Shown piece after piece: positions 42,135 through 50,653 of a stretch of DNA of 64,000 bases; positions within the stretch are counted from its first letter, which is position 1; each line of letters starts with the position of its first letter. Source of the DNA: CAVSUB01 sp963816725 (lineage in GTDB: Bacteria > Acidobacteriota > Vicinamibacteria > Vicinamibacterales > 2-12-FULL-66-21). A program made the position numbers and the translations under genes. Below the pieces are notes generated by a model. That model did no database searches. It saw only the letters and a list, made by a program, of their open reading frames with translations, and was not told the DNA's origin. The stretch spans positions 1 to 64,000 of the forward strand of contig CAWFMC010000020.1 of assembly GCA_963816725.1 (NCBI GenBank). Reading direction: 5' to 3'.

Positions 42135-44072
42135 TCAGGTGCCACGCGCCGATCCCTCATCGAGCAGCTCGCGAACGCGCTGGCGAAGGCCCTCGGGCGT
42201 AAACGGCTTGTCGATCAGCGGCGCTTCGGACTCGATTATCCCGTGGTGGGCGATCGCGTGCTCGGTGTAGCCGGACATATAGAGCACCTTGATGCCGGGC
42301 CGCGCGGCAACGAGCTGGGTCGCCAGCTCGCGTCCGCTCTGGCCTGGCATGACGACGTCGGTGAGGAGCAGGTGGATGGGACCGGCAAAGCGATGGGACC
42401 AATCGAGTCCGCCGGCGACGTCAGCGCTCGCCAGGACGGTATAGCCCGCCCGCGTGAGCACGTCCGTCACCAGGACGCGCACGCTCTCCTCGTCTTCGAC
42501 GACCAGGATGGTTTCTGAGCCGCGCGTCGCCGCTGTGTCTCGACCGCGCGGCACCACCAGTTCGGCGATCCCGTCCGCGCGGGGAAAGTAGATCTTGAAG
42601 GTCGTGCCGCGGCCCGGCTCGCTGTACACCCAGATCGTGCCGCCACTCTGTTTCACGATCCCATAGACCGTCGCCAGCCCGAGGCCGGTGCCGTGCCCGA
42701 GCGCCTTGGTGGTGAAGAACGGGTCGAAGATCCGGGACTGGGTCGCCCGGCTCATGCCCATTCCGGTGTCGGACACCGCGAGCATCACGTGCGGACCCGG
42801 CTGTCCCGCCACGTGCTGCTTGACGTACGCGTCGTCGAGCTCGACGTTCGCGGTCTCGATGGTGATGCGACCGCCGCGCGGCATCGCGTCGCGCGCGTTG
42901 ACCACCAGGTTGGTGAGGATCTGCTCGATTTGTCCTTTGTCGGCGCTGATCCTGTCGAGAAGCGGTGCCAGATGCAGCTGCAGATCGAGATCCTCTCCCA
43001 CCAGCCGCCGCAGCATGCTGACCAGGCCGCCGACGATCGCGTTGACGTCCAGGGCTTGCGGGCGAAGTAGCTGGCGGCGGCTGAACGCGAGGAGCTGGCG
43101 GGTCAGGTCGGCGGCACGGTCGGCCGACCGCGCGGTCTCTTCGACAAGCGGCCGGGCGGGATGGTCCGGCGGCAGACTCTCGAGCGCCAGCTCGCTGTTC
43201 CCGACCACCACCGTCAGGATGTTGTTGAAGTCGTGCGCGACGCCGCCCGCCAGCCGGCCGATCGCGGCGAGCCGCTCGGATTGCTCACGCTGCTGGGCGA
43301 GCTGACGGCGGTCGGTGACATCGGTGAACGTCGAAAGGGCAGACACGATCCGGCCAGTGCGGTCCCGTATCGGCGAGGCGTGCACCTGAAGCGTCAGACG
43401 AACGCCGTCGCTGCTCAGGCACTCGACCTCTTCATCGTCGACCACTTCGCCACGAAGCGCCCGCGCCAGCGGATACTCCTCGGGATCGTAGGGCCGGCCG
43501 TTGGCGTGAATGCATCGGACGTAGCCGTAGTCCGATCCGGACAGGCTCTCCCCAGGGGCCTGCCGCAAGATGCGGACCGCGGCGTCGTTGGTGGAGGACA
43601 CGGCGCCCGACGTGGCCTCCGCGATGATCACGCCGACCGGCATCTGCTGGAGCACCGACTCGAGACGCGCCCGGCCGGCTTCCGCGAGATCGTGCGCGGC
43701 CGCGGCGCGCTGCCGATCGCGGGAGCGATGCTCGATCAGATAGGCCATGCAGATGCTGACCCCGAGCAGGACCGCCGGGGCCGCGAGTTGCGGACGTCCT
43801 GGTGCGGACAACAACCACGCCGTCGTGACCGCGCTCGCTATCGCCACCGCCAGCGCCGGGCCGAGCGACGTCAGCCACGCCGTCAGCATCACGGCGGCGA
43901 AGAACAAGGCGAACGGCACCTGGATGAAGAAGATGTCCCAGAGGAGCATCGTGAGCGCGGCGGCAACCACGAACGTCGCGGCGGCAGCGGCATACTTCAT
44001 CGCGGCGCCTCGGGCCGCCGCGGCGGGAGCGTCACTCAGAGGGAGCGGGGACGACGAGCCGGCGTCTGACAT
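42135..44072 (-). CDS. hybrid histidine kinase (DUF4118-like, PAS, HK, REC)
   Basis: A 645-residue sensor. Residues 26-112 contain four hydrophobic helices in a KdpD/DUF4118-like arrangement. A PAS domain (about 133-250) has LQQMPVGVIIAE and ASPIRDRTGRIVS. The H-box is GGVAHDFNNILTVV with His280; the HATPase has NLVVNARDAMPRGG, DTGMGMSRAT and GTGLGLATVYG. A REC domain (about 515-640) has ILVVEDEESV and LLLTDVVMPGQSG. It is the same overall type as the kinase at 38708, but with a different sensor. No separate response regulator is adjacent. Confidence 0.92.
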   Translation of the reverse strand: MSDAGSSSPLPLSDAPAAAARGAAMKYAAAAATFVVAAALTMLLWDIFFIQVPFALFFAAVMLTAWLTSLGPALAVAIASAVTTAWLLSAPGRPQLAAPAVLLGVSICMAYLIEHRSRDRQRAAAAHDLAEAGRARLESVLQQMPVGVIIAEATSGAVSSTNDAAVRILRQAPGESLSGSDYGYVRCIHANGRPYDPEEYPLARALRGEVVDDEEVECLSSDGVRLTLQVHASPIRDRTGRIVSALSTFTDVTDRRQLAQQREQSERLAAIGRLAGGVAHDFNNILTVVVGNSELALESLPPDHPARPLVEETARSADRAADLTRQLLAFSRRQLLRPQALDVNAIVGGLVSMLRRLVGEDLDLQLHLAPLLDRISADKGQIEQILTNLVVNARDAMPRGGRITIETANVELDDAYVKQHVAGQPGPHVMLAVSDTGMGMSRATQSRIFDPFFTTKALGHGTGLGLATVYGIVKQSGGTIWVYSEPGRGTTFKIYFPRADGIAELVVPRGRDTAATRGSETILVVEDEESVRVLVTDVLTRAGYTVLASADVAGGLDWSHRFAGPIHLLLTDVVMPGQSGRELATQLVAARPGIKVLYMSGYTEHAIAHHGIIESEAPLIDKPFTPEGLRQRVRELLDEGSARGT

Positions 44073-44414
44073 ACCGGCGCCTCATCGGCCGCAGGGGCAC
44101 GCCACCGCTTCGTCGAGCTGACGACCGGGTGCGCCAGGGTGGAGGAACCCCATCGGCGCGAGATCGTAGCACGCGGATCCAACCGGCAGCGGGAGCGGAT
44201 CGGCGCACAGAAGGCGGCGTGCTCGGCCGTTTCGCGATCGAGGGACGTCAGCCTCCCGTCCGACCGGCGGAACAGTCCAGAGATCATCGAAGTGACGAGG
44301 TCAGCGGCCGGTTGCAATGGCGAAGGCGGCTGCGTGATGATGCAAACACAATTGTCGGAGCCGTCGTATTACCGGGTCTAAGCGAGTTCATCCCCCCTAA
44401 AAAGAGATGGTGTC
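44073..44414. other. 340-bp gap with no gene seen
   Basis: It lies between the divergent hybrid kinase and the PVC-type dehydrogenase. Both promoters should be here. An AAAGAGATGG purine stretch just before the ATG at 44415 is the likely ribosome-binding site. Open frames are short and unlike known proteins. Confidence 0.45.
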
Positions 44415-47400
44415 ATGACGCGACGAGTTCTCGGGTATCGACCGCGGCGGGCGTGGAGCGCCGGTGCGGGACTGATCGCCTTGCTGCTGACGCTGGCGGT
44501 CAGCACCAGCGTTCGGACGCAAGGCAGTCAGGGCGCACCTCAACCACCGGCCAATCCGGCCCCCCAAGCGCCGGCGGCGCCGGCTGGTCCTGGCGCCGGA
44601 GGGCGCGGTCCGGTGGTGAGCGAACTAACCGATTTCACCCCGAAATCGCCGTACTTGCCCCGCTCTGCGGCAGACGAAGCGAAGACGTTCATCCTGCCCA
44701 CCGGCTACCGCATGGAGCTGGTCGCGTCCGACCCCGACGTCATCAGCCCGGTGGTCATCGAATTCGACGGCAACGGCCGCATGTACGTGGTCGAAATGAT
44801 CAGCTACATGATGGACGCCAGCGCGACCCGCGAGCACGATCCGATCAGCCGGATCAGCCGTTGGGAGAGCACCAAGGGGGACGGCGTCTACGACAAGAAG
44901 ACCGTATTCGCCGACAAGCTCGTCGCACCTCGCATGATCCTGCCGCTCCAGGATGGCGTGATCCTGACCAGCGAGACCGACTCCGACGACCTGATCAAGC
45001 TGACCGACACCAACGGCGACGGCGTCGCGGACAAGCGTGAGGTGGTGTTCACCGGCATCGGCCAGAGCGGGGACCCGAATATCGAGCACCAGAAGGCCGG
45101 TCTCCTCTGGAACATGGACAACTGGATCTACACCACCTACAACCCGTTCCGGATCCGCTGGACGCCCAACGGCTTCCTGCGTGAGCCGACCGGCGCCAAC
45201 GGCGGCCAGTGGGGCCTCGCCTCCGACGACGACGGGAAGCCGTGGTTCGTGGATGCAGGCGGCGAGCGCGGCCCGATGAACTTCCAGTTCCCGATTCACT
45301 ACGGCGCATTCACCCCCTGTCCCTCGACGGGAGGGCGCATCACCGGCGTCCGCGCCGGCGGCCCGCCGCCTCCGCCACCGAGTCCGGATTGCCCGGCCGG
45401 AATGGAGAACGGCTTCGAGAAGGACTTCGCTGTCGTCTGGCCGGCCCCCGGCATCTCCGACATGCAGGGTGGCCTCGGCCGCATCCGCCTGCCCGCCGGA
45501 AACCTCAACCACTTCACGGCGGCCACCGGGCCGGCGGTTGTCCGGGGCCACAAGCTGCCCGCGGAGCTCAAGGGCGATCTGCTCTTCACCGAGCCGGTCG
45601 GCCGACTGATCCGCCGCGCCTCGATCGAGAACGTCGAAGGCTTGACGGTCCTGAAGAACCGGTACCAGAACGCCGAGTTCATGACGAGCGGCGATCAGCT
45701 GTTCAGGCCGGTCAACATCAGCAACGCGCCTGACGGCACGGTCTACATCTCGGACATGTACCACGGCATCATCCAGGAGCTGCAGTGGTCAGGACCCGGC
45801 AGCTACCTGCGCGCGAAGATCGAGCAGTACCAGCTCGACAAGGTCGCCTCGCACGGCCGCATCTGGCGGCTGCGCTACGACGGCCGGCCCGCCGTGCCGG
45901 CGTCCGAAACCAACATCGGTCAGCCGGCGATCCCGGCGATCACGCCCGACTTCGCACCCCCGAAGATGTACAGCGAGACGCCGGCGCAGCTCGCCGCGCA
46001 CTTCACGCATCCGAACGGCTGGTGGCGCGACACGGCCCAACGGCTGCTCATCCTGAAGCAGGACAAGTCGATCGTTCCCGCCCTGGAGCAGATGGTCCGC
46101 ACCTCGGACAACGCGGTCGCGCGGTTCCACGCACTCTGGACGCTCGAGGGATTGAACGCGCTCACGCCGGCCCTGGTGCGTGAGGAGATGAAGGACAAGG
46201 AGCCGCGGATGCGGATCCAGGCCATCCGCGCCAGCGAAACGCTCTACAAGGCAGGCGACAAGTCCTTCGCTGACGACTACAAGGCGCTGGCGAAGGATTC
46301 GGACACGAACGTCACCATTCAGGCGATGCTGTCGCTCAGCCTGTTCAAGGTGCCGGACGCGCCCGAGGTGATCAAGTCGGTGCAGGCCTCCAACAAGGCC
46401 AAAGGCGTGGCGCTCATCGGCGAACGCCTGCTCAATCCGCCGGCGGCGAACAACTTCGGCGGCGGCCGCCGCGGCGGTGCGCTCAGCCCTGACGAGCAGA
46501 AGCGGTTACAGCAGGGCAGCGACGTGTTCGGCGGCGTCTGCTTCGCCTGTCACGGGCCGGACGGCATGGGCGCACCGAAGGCCGGCGGCGCGCCGGGCAC
46601 CACGATGGCACCGCCGCTGGCGGGCTCGCCGCGCGTGCAGGGCCATCGCGATTACGTCATCAAGGTCATCCTGAACGGCCTGACCGGTCCGCTCGACGGC
46701 AAGACCTACCAGGAAGTCATGGTGCCGATGGGCGGCAGCACGGACGAATGGGTGGCGGGCATTGCGTCGTACATCCGCACCAGCTTCGGAAACGCCGGCG
46801 GCATGGTCACGCCCGCCGACGTCGCCCGTGTCCGCGCCGCGACCGGCAAGCGCACCACGTTGTGGACGCTGCCGGAGCTCGAAGCGACGCTGCCGAAGCC
46901 GATCGATGCGCAGTCCTTGAAGTTCACCGCGAGCGTGAACGCCGATGCGGCGGCGAATGCGGCCACCCTGCGCGGGTGGAACACCGGCGCGCCGCAGCAG
47001 GCCGGCATGTGGTTCCAGATCGAGCTGCCACAGGCGATGCAGGTCACCGAGGTGCAGTTCGACTCGCTGGCTGCCGGTGGCGGCGGGGGCCGGGGTGGAC
47101 GCGGCGCAGCGCCCGCCGCTCCGGGCACAGCGCCAGCTCCAGCCGGTGCGGAGTCGCCGGCTCCAGGCGCCGCACCAGCTCCGGCCGGTGCGGCACCTGC
47201 CCCTGCGGGTGCGCCCGGCACCGCGCCAGGCCAGCCGGCACGCGGCGCAGCGGGCCCGGCGGGGTTCGGCGGCCCGCCGGCACCGGTCGGGTACCCGCGC
47301 GGCTATACGCTCCAGACCTCCGACGATGGCACCACCTGGAGCAAGCCCGTCGCACAGGGCAAGGGCGAGAGCTCGCGCACGAGCATCACCTTCCCCCCGA

Positions 47401-47504
47401 CCAAAGCGAAGTTCATCCGGATCACGCAATCGGAAACGGCAGCCGACGCACCGCCGTGGTCGATCTCCAACCTGCGGGTCTACGAGGCGCCCGCCGGCAA
47501 GTAG
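44415..47504 (+). CDS. PVC-type membrane-bound dehydrogenase/cytochrome c protein
   Basis: A 1029-residue exported protein. After a signal segment (residues 15-35) and a Pro/Ala/Gly linker comes a six-bladed propeller related to soluble glucose-type dehydrogenases (ILPTGYRMELVASDPDV, PVVIEFDGNGRMYVVEM, DDLIKLTDTNGDGVADK). HEAT-like helices follow (about 540-680), then a cytochrome c domain with CFACH (about residue 710) and an axial-type Met in EVMVPMGG, then a C-terminal F5/8-type sugar-binding-like domain interrupted by a Pro/Ala/Gly-rich insert (about 895-955). It likely oxidises a sugar or polyol outside the cell and passes electrons to the heme; substrate unknown. Confidence 0.9.
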   Translation: MTRRVLGYRPRRAWSAGAGLIALLLTLAVSTSVRTQGSQGAPQPPANPAPQAPAAPAGPGAGGRGPVVSELTDFTPKSPYLPRSAADEAKTFILPTGYRMELVASDPDVISPVVIEFDGNGRMYVVEMISYMMDASATREHDPISRISRWESTKGDGVYDKKTVFADKLVAPRMILPLQDGVILTSETDSDDLIKLTDTNGDGVADKREVVFTGIGQSGDPNIEHQKAGLLWNMDNWIYTTYNPFRIRWTPNGFLREPTGANGGQWGLASDDDGKPWFVDAGGERGPMNFQFPIHYGAFTPCPSTGGRITGVRAGGPPPPPPSPDCPAGMENGFEKDFAVVWPAPGISDMQGGLGRIRLPAGNLNHFTAATGPAVVRGHKLPAELKGDLLFTEPVGRLIRRASIENVEGLTVLKNRYQNAEFMTSGDQLFRPVNISNAPDGTVYISDMYHGIIQELQWSGPGSYLRAKIEQYQLDKVASHGRIWRLRYDGRPAVPASETNIGQPAIPAITPDFAPPKMYSETPAQLAAHFTHPNGWWRDTAQRLLILKQDKSIVPALEQMVRTSDNAVARFHALWTLEGLNALTPALVREEMKDKEPRMRIQAIRASETLYKAGDKSFADDYKALAKDSDTNVTIQAMLSLSLFKVPDAPEVIKSVQASNKAKGVALIGERLLNPPAANNFGGGRRGGALSPDEQKRLQQGSDVFGGVCFACHGPDGMGAPKAGGAPGTTMAPPLAGSPRVQGHRDYVIKVILNGLTGPLDGKTYQEVMVPMGGSTDEWVAGIASYIRTSFGNAGGMVTPADVARVRAATGKRTTLWTLPELEATLPKPIDAQSLKFTASVNADAAANAATLRGWNTGAPQQAGMWFQIELPQAMQVTEVQFDSLAAGGGGGRGGRGAAPAAPGTAPAPAGAESPAPGAAPAPAGAAPAPAGAPGTAPGQPARGAAGPAGFGGPPAPVGYPRGYTLQTSDDGTTWSKPVAQGKGESSRTSITFPPTKAKFIRITQSETAADAPPWSISNLRVYEAPAGK

Positions 47505-47519
47505 ACGAGCATCACGCCC

Positions 47520-47552
47520 GACTGACGGCTGCCACCGTGGTGGCCGTCAGTC
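47520..47552. terminator. strong hairpin between convergent genes
   Basis: GACTGACGG plus CCACC pair with GGTGG plus CCGTCAGTC around GT, a 14-bp stem with one 3-nt bulge. It lies between the convergent stops at 47504 and 47577 and can act in both directions, though neither side has a T run. Confidence 0.7.
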
Positions 47553-47576
47553 ACCTCTCCCGCCGCTCCCCACCGA

Positions 47577-48308
47577 TCAACTCATATACCAGCCGCCGTT
47601 GACGTTGAAGGTCTGTCCGGTGATGTAGCCGTTCGACGCCAGCAGCACGGCAATCGAGGCCACTTCGTCGGCCGCACCGAAGCGGCCAATCGGAATCAAC
47701 GCCGGCGTGGCCGCCGGGTTGGTGCGGACCATGTCGGTATCGATCAGCGCGGGCGAGATGGTGTTGGCGGTGATGCCTTCCGTGGCCAGCAGGCTGGCGT
47801 AGCTGTGCGCCAGCCCGATCAGGCCGGCCTTGCTGGCCGCGTAGTGCGGCCCGACGACGCCGCCGGTCTGCGCCGCGACGGACGAGAGCATGATGATCCG
47901 TCCCCAGCGTCGCGCGCGCATACCGGGCAGCACCGCCTGGGTCATGTGGAACGCTGAGGACAGATTGATGCGCAGGGTGTCGTCCCAGACGCCGGCGGTC
48001 AACGCATCCAGTGGCGACTTGATGATCACCCCGGCGTTGTTGACCAGGATGTCGACGGGCCCGAGCGCGGCTTCGGCGCCCTCCACGAGCCCTGTCACAG
48101 CGGCGGGATCCGCGACGTCCGCCTGCAGGGCCACGGCTGCGCCGCCCGCGCCGGTGATCGCTCGCACGACCTCGGCCGCCGCCTCCGCTTCAACGCGGTA
48201 ATTCACGGCGACGCACGCCCCGGCGCCGGCCAGCGCCAACGCGATGCTCCGCCCGATCCCTCGCGAGCCGCCGGTGACGAGGGCGACGCGTCCCTTCAAA
48301 TCAGTCAT
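47577..48308 (-). CDS. SDR family oxidoreductase, FabG-like
   Basis: A 243-residue classical SDR with TGGSRGIGRSIA (cofactor loop), NNAGVIIKSPLD, MLSSVAAQTGG (catalytic Ser) and YAASKAGLIGLA (Tyr/Lys). It ends FNVNGGWYMS, a typical FabG-type terminus. It reduces a ketone or oxidises an alcohol with NAD(P)H; the substrate is not evident. No fatty-acid synthesis genes are nearby, so it is probably a catabolic or secondary-metabolism SDR. Confidence 0.9.
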   Translation of the reverse strand: MTDLKGRVALVTGGSRGIGRSIALALAGAGACVAVNYRVEAEAAAEVVRAITGAGGAAVALQADVADPAAVTGLVEGAEAALGPVDILVNNAGVIIKSPLDALTAGVWDDTLRINLSSAFHMTQAVLPGMRARRWGRIIMLSSVAAQTGGVVGPHYAASKAGLIGLAHSYASLLATEGITANTISPALIDTDMVRTNPAATPALIPIGRFGAADEVASIAVLLASNGYITGQTFNVNGGWYMS

Positions 48309-48351
48309 GAAGGGGAGTGTACGACGCGAGGACCCACGATGGTTCTATAGG

Positions 48352-48474
48352 TTCGGGGGTTCGGCAGGTTCGACAGGTGCGCGTTCTACGGGACTTCGGT
48401 GTTGGTGCTCAGGTTCGGTGGTTCAGATGCGCTGTCGTGCCATCTTCCGCCTTTTAGCCTGCAGCCGGCAGCCG
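48352..48474. repeat. degenerate GGTTCGG and AGCCTGC-type short repeats
   Basis: Between the SDR start and the GNAT stop, GGTTCGG/GGTTCGA units recur at 7-9 nt spacing. Further on, AGCCTGC-AGCCGGC-AGCCGTC forms three exact 7-nt steps that run into the GNAT stop codon. A related TAGCCTG-TAGCCCG pair occurs at about 50631. Confidence 0.55.
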
Positions 48475-49083
48475 TCAGCGTTCGGCCGCCGAACCATGCC
48501 GGACCAGCCTTGCGGTGAGGTGTTTCCGCACGTCCGGCCACTCGGTGGCGAGGATGGTGTACATGACGGAGTCGCGCACGCTGCCGTCGCGACGCGGCGC
48601 GTGGTGGCGCAGCACGCCGTCCTTCTTCGCCCCGAGGCCCTCGATCGCGCGCTGGGAGCGGAAGTTGAAATTGTCGGTGCGCAGGCCGACCACCTGGCAC
48701 CCGAGCGTGTCGAAGGCGTGTCCGAGGAGGAGCAGCTTGCACGTCGTGTTGACGTGGGTACGCTGGCGGCTGGCGGCGTACCAGGTGTAGCCGATCTCGA
48801 CCCGATCGATGCCGCGGACGATGTCGTGGTAGCGGCTCGATCCCACCAGGTCGCCGGTTGCGAGGTCGCGGACGACCCATGGCAGCATGTGCCCGTCGCG
48901 CTGCCCCTGGAGCGCATCGGCGACGTACTTGGCCATGCCATCGGGCGCAGGGACAGACGTGAACCACAGCTCCCACAAGCGTCCGTCCGATGCCGCCATG
49001 ACCAGACCGTCGTGATGATCGGACGTCAGCGGCTCCAGCCGGATGCCGCCTGCTTCGAGCGTTGCGGGTTGCACGTCGATCAT
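48475..49083 (-). CDS. GNAT N-acetyltransferase, RimJ/RimL type
   Basis: A 202-residue GNAT-fold enzyme that transfers an acetyl group from acetyl-CoA to an amine. RLEPLTSDHHDGL opens the fold; LVGSSRYHDIV, RVEIGYTWYAASRQRTHVNT (acetyl-CoA loop region) and VVGLRTDNFNFRSQRAIEGLGAK (split motif: NFNFRSQRAIE) are characteristic of RimJ/RimL-like members. The substrate could be a protein N-terminus or a small molecule. The next upstream gene is divergent. Confidence 0.87.
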   Translation of the reverse strand: MIDVQPATLEAGGIRLEPLTSDHHDGLVMAASDGRLWELWFTSVPAPDGMAKYVADALQGQRDGHMLPWVVRDLATGDLVGSSRYHDIVRGIDRVEIGYTWYAASRQRTHVNTTCKLLLLGHAFDTLGCQVVGLRTDNFNFRSQRAIEGLGAKKDGVLRHHAPRRDGSVRDSVMYTILATEWPDVRKHLTARLVRHGSAAER

Positions 49084-49259
49084 GCCGACAGGCTACAGGC
49101 AAACCAGCCACGGCGATCGGACCATTCACCGCTGCGACGGTCCATTCCGACGTCGTGACAGACGACCTGGTTGAATTAGCGTCCGGGCTCTTGCATACTC
49201 CGCAGGCTCGCGGGCGATCCTCGCGCGAGAGCGCTGAGAGCGGCGGATCAGGGAGAGCG

Positions 49260-50558
49260 ATGACATCACTCGAACAGCGCACGATCGCGAAGGTCACGTC
49301 CCGGCTCGTCCCGTTCCTGATCCTGTGCTACTTCGTCGCCTACCTGGATCGCGTCAACGTCGGGTTCGCGGCGTTGACGATGAACAAGGACCTGGGGCTA
49401 TCGTCGTCGGCGTTCGGGTTCGGCGCGGGGATCTTCTTCCTCGCCTATTTCCTGTTCGAGGTCCCGTCGAACCTGTTCCTCGAGCGGGTCGGCGCGCGCA
49501 AGTGGATCGCGCGGATCATGTTCACCTGGGGGTTGATCTCGGGCGGCATGGCGTTCGCCACCGGCGAAGTCAGCTTCTTCGCCCTGCGGGTCGCACTCGG
49601 CATCGCCGAGGCCGGCTTCTTCCCCGGCATCATCTTCTTCCTGACGCTGTGGTTCCCGGCGGTCTATCGCGCCCGCATCATCGGTTACTTCATGGCCGCG
49701 ATTCCCCTCTCCACGGTAATTGGCGCGCCGGTGTCGGGCCTGCTCCTGAACATGCACGGGGTCATGGGGCTCAAGGGCTGGCAATGGCTGTTCCTGATCG
49801 AGGCGGTGCCGGCGCTGGTGCTGTCCGTGGTGGTGTTCTTCTACCTCACCGATCGCCCGGCTGACGCCGGCTGGCTGGCGGCCGACGAGCGCGCCTGGCT
49901 GGTGGCGCGGCTCGATCAGGAACGGCGGCAACGGGAAGCGGTCCGTGACTACAGCGTGTCCGAAGCGCTGCTGAACCCGAAGGTGCTGGCGCTCAGCTTC
50001 GTCTACTTCGGCGCGGTCGCGACCAACTACGGCCTGAGCTTCTTCCTGCCGCAGATCGTCAAGGCCTTCGGCGTGTCGAACGTCCAGGCCGGCGTGATTG
50101 CCGCCTTGCCGTATCTGGTCGGAGTCGTCGCGATCGTGTTCTGGGGCCGCCGTTCGGATCGCAAACTGGAACGGCGCTTCCATCTGGCGTTCCCGCTCTT
50201 CGTGGCCGCCATGGGGATTGCGGCGTCGACGGTGACGGACGATCCGCGCTTGCGGATGGCCGCCTTCTCGATTGCCGGCTTCGGCATCTTCGGCGGCCTG
50301 CCCGTGTTCTGGACCTTCCCGACCGCCTTCCTCTCCGGCCCCGCCGCGGCCGGCGGCATCGCGCTGATCAACTCCATCGGCAACCTGGCCGGCTTCGCTG
50401 GTCCGTATGCGATGGGTGTGCTGAAGGACTGGACCGGCACCTACACCGTCGGCCTGCTCACGCTCTCCGCCGCCGGCCTCATGGCGATGGTCATCGTCCT
50501 GCTCCTGCCGCACGACACGGCCCTGGAGCGGGTGCAGCCAGACACGGCTCAGGGCTGA
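49260..50558 (+). CDS. MFS transporter, anion:cation symporter (ACS) type
   Basis: A 432-residue, 12-TM carrier. LILCYFVAYLDRVNVGFAA and IFFLAYFLFEVPSNLFLE followed by RVGARKWIARIMF are ACS hallmarks. It is a clear paralog of the carrier at 8472-9797, with nearly the same N-terminal half. GGGAGAG lies 3-8 bp before the ATG at 49260; the longer open frame includes noncoding sequence. Organic-anion or sugar-acid uptake is expected, substrate undetermined. A 7-nt repeat array follows directly after the stop, as for the paralog. Confidence 0.9.
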   Translation: MTSLEQRTIAKVTSRLVPFLILCYFVAYLDRVNVGFAALTMNKDLGLSSSAFGFGAGIFFLAYFLFEVPSNLFLERVGARKWIARIMFTWGLISGGMAFATGEVSFFALRVALGIAEAGFFPGIIFFLTLWFPAVYRARIIGYFMAAIPLSTVIGAPVSGLLLNMHGVMGLKGWQWLFLIEAVPALVLSVVVFFYLTDRPADAGWLAADERAWLVARLDQERRQREAVRDYSVSEALLNPKVLALSFVYFGAVATNYGLSFFLPQIVKAFGVSNVQAGVIAALPYLVGVVAIVFWGRRSDRKLERRFHLAFPLFVAAMGIAASTVTDDPRLRMAAFSIAGFGIFGGLPVFWTFPTAFLSGPAAAGGIALINSIGNLAGFAGPYAMGVLKDWTGTYTVGLLTLSAAGLMAMVIVLLLPHDTALERVQPDTAQG

Positions 50559-50560
50559 TG

Positions 50561-50653
50561 CTCAGGTTCAGGGTTCAGGGTTCAGCGTTCAGGGTTCACC
50601 GTAGGGTTCGAGGGCTGAGGGCTTATGCCCGGTAGCCTGTAGCCCGTCCGCCT
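50561..50653. repeat. heptad tandem repeat, GGTTCAG units plus TAGCCTG pair
   Basis: About six imperfect copies of GGTTCAG (7-nt period) follow the MFS stop, then a TAGCCTG-TAGCCCG pair runs to the stop codon of the next, convergent gene. GGTTCAG is the reverse complement of the CTGAACC unit found beside the paralogous MFS gene at 8398. Confidence 0.85.

Noticed and set aside
44129..45040. 303-codon plus-strand frame upstream of and overlapping the PVC dehydrogenase
   Set aside because: It overlaps the real gene in another frame, has an Arg/Gly-rich shadow composition and no family match.
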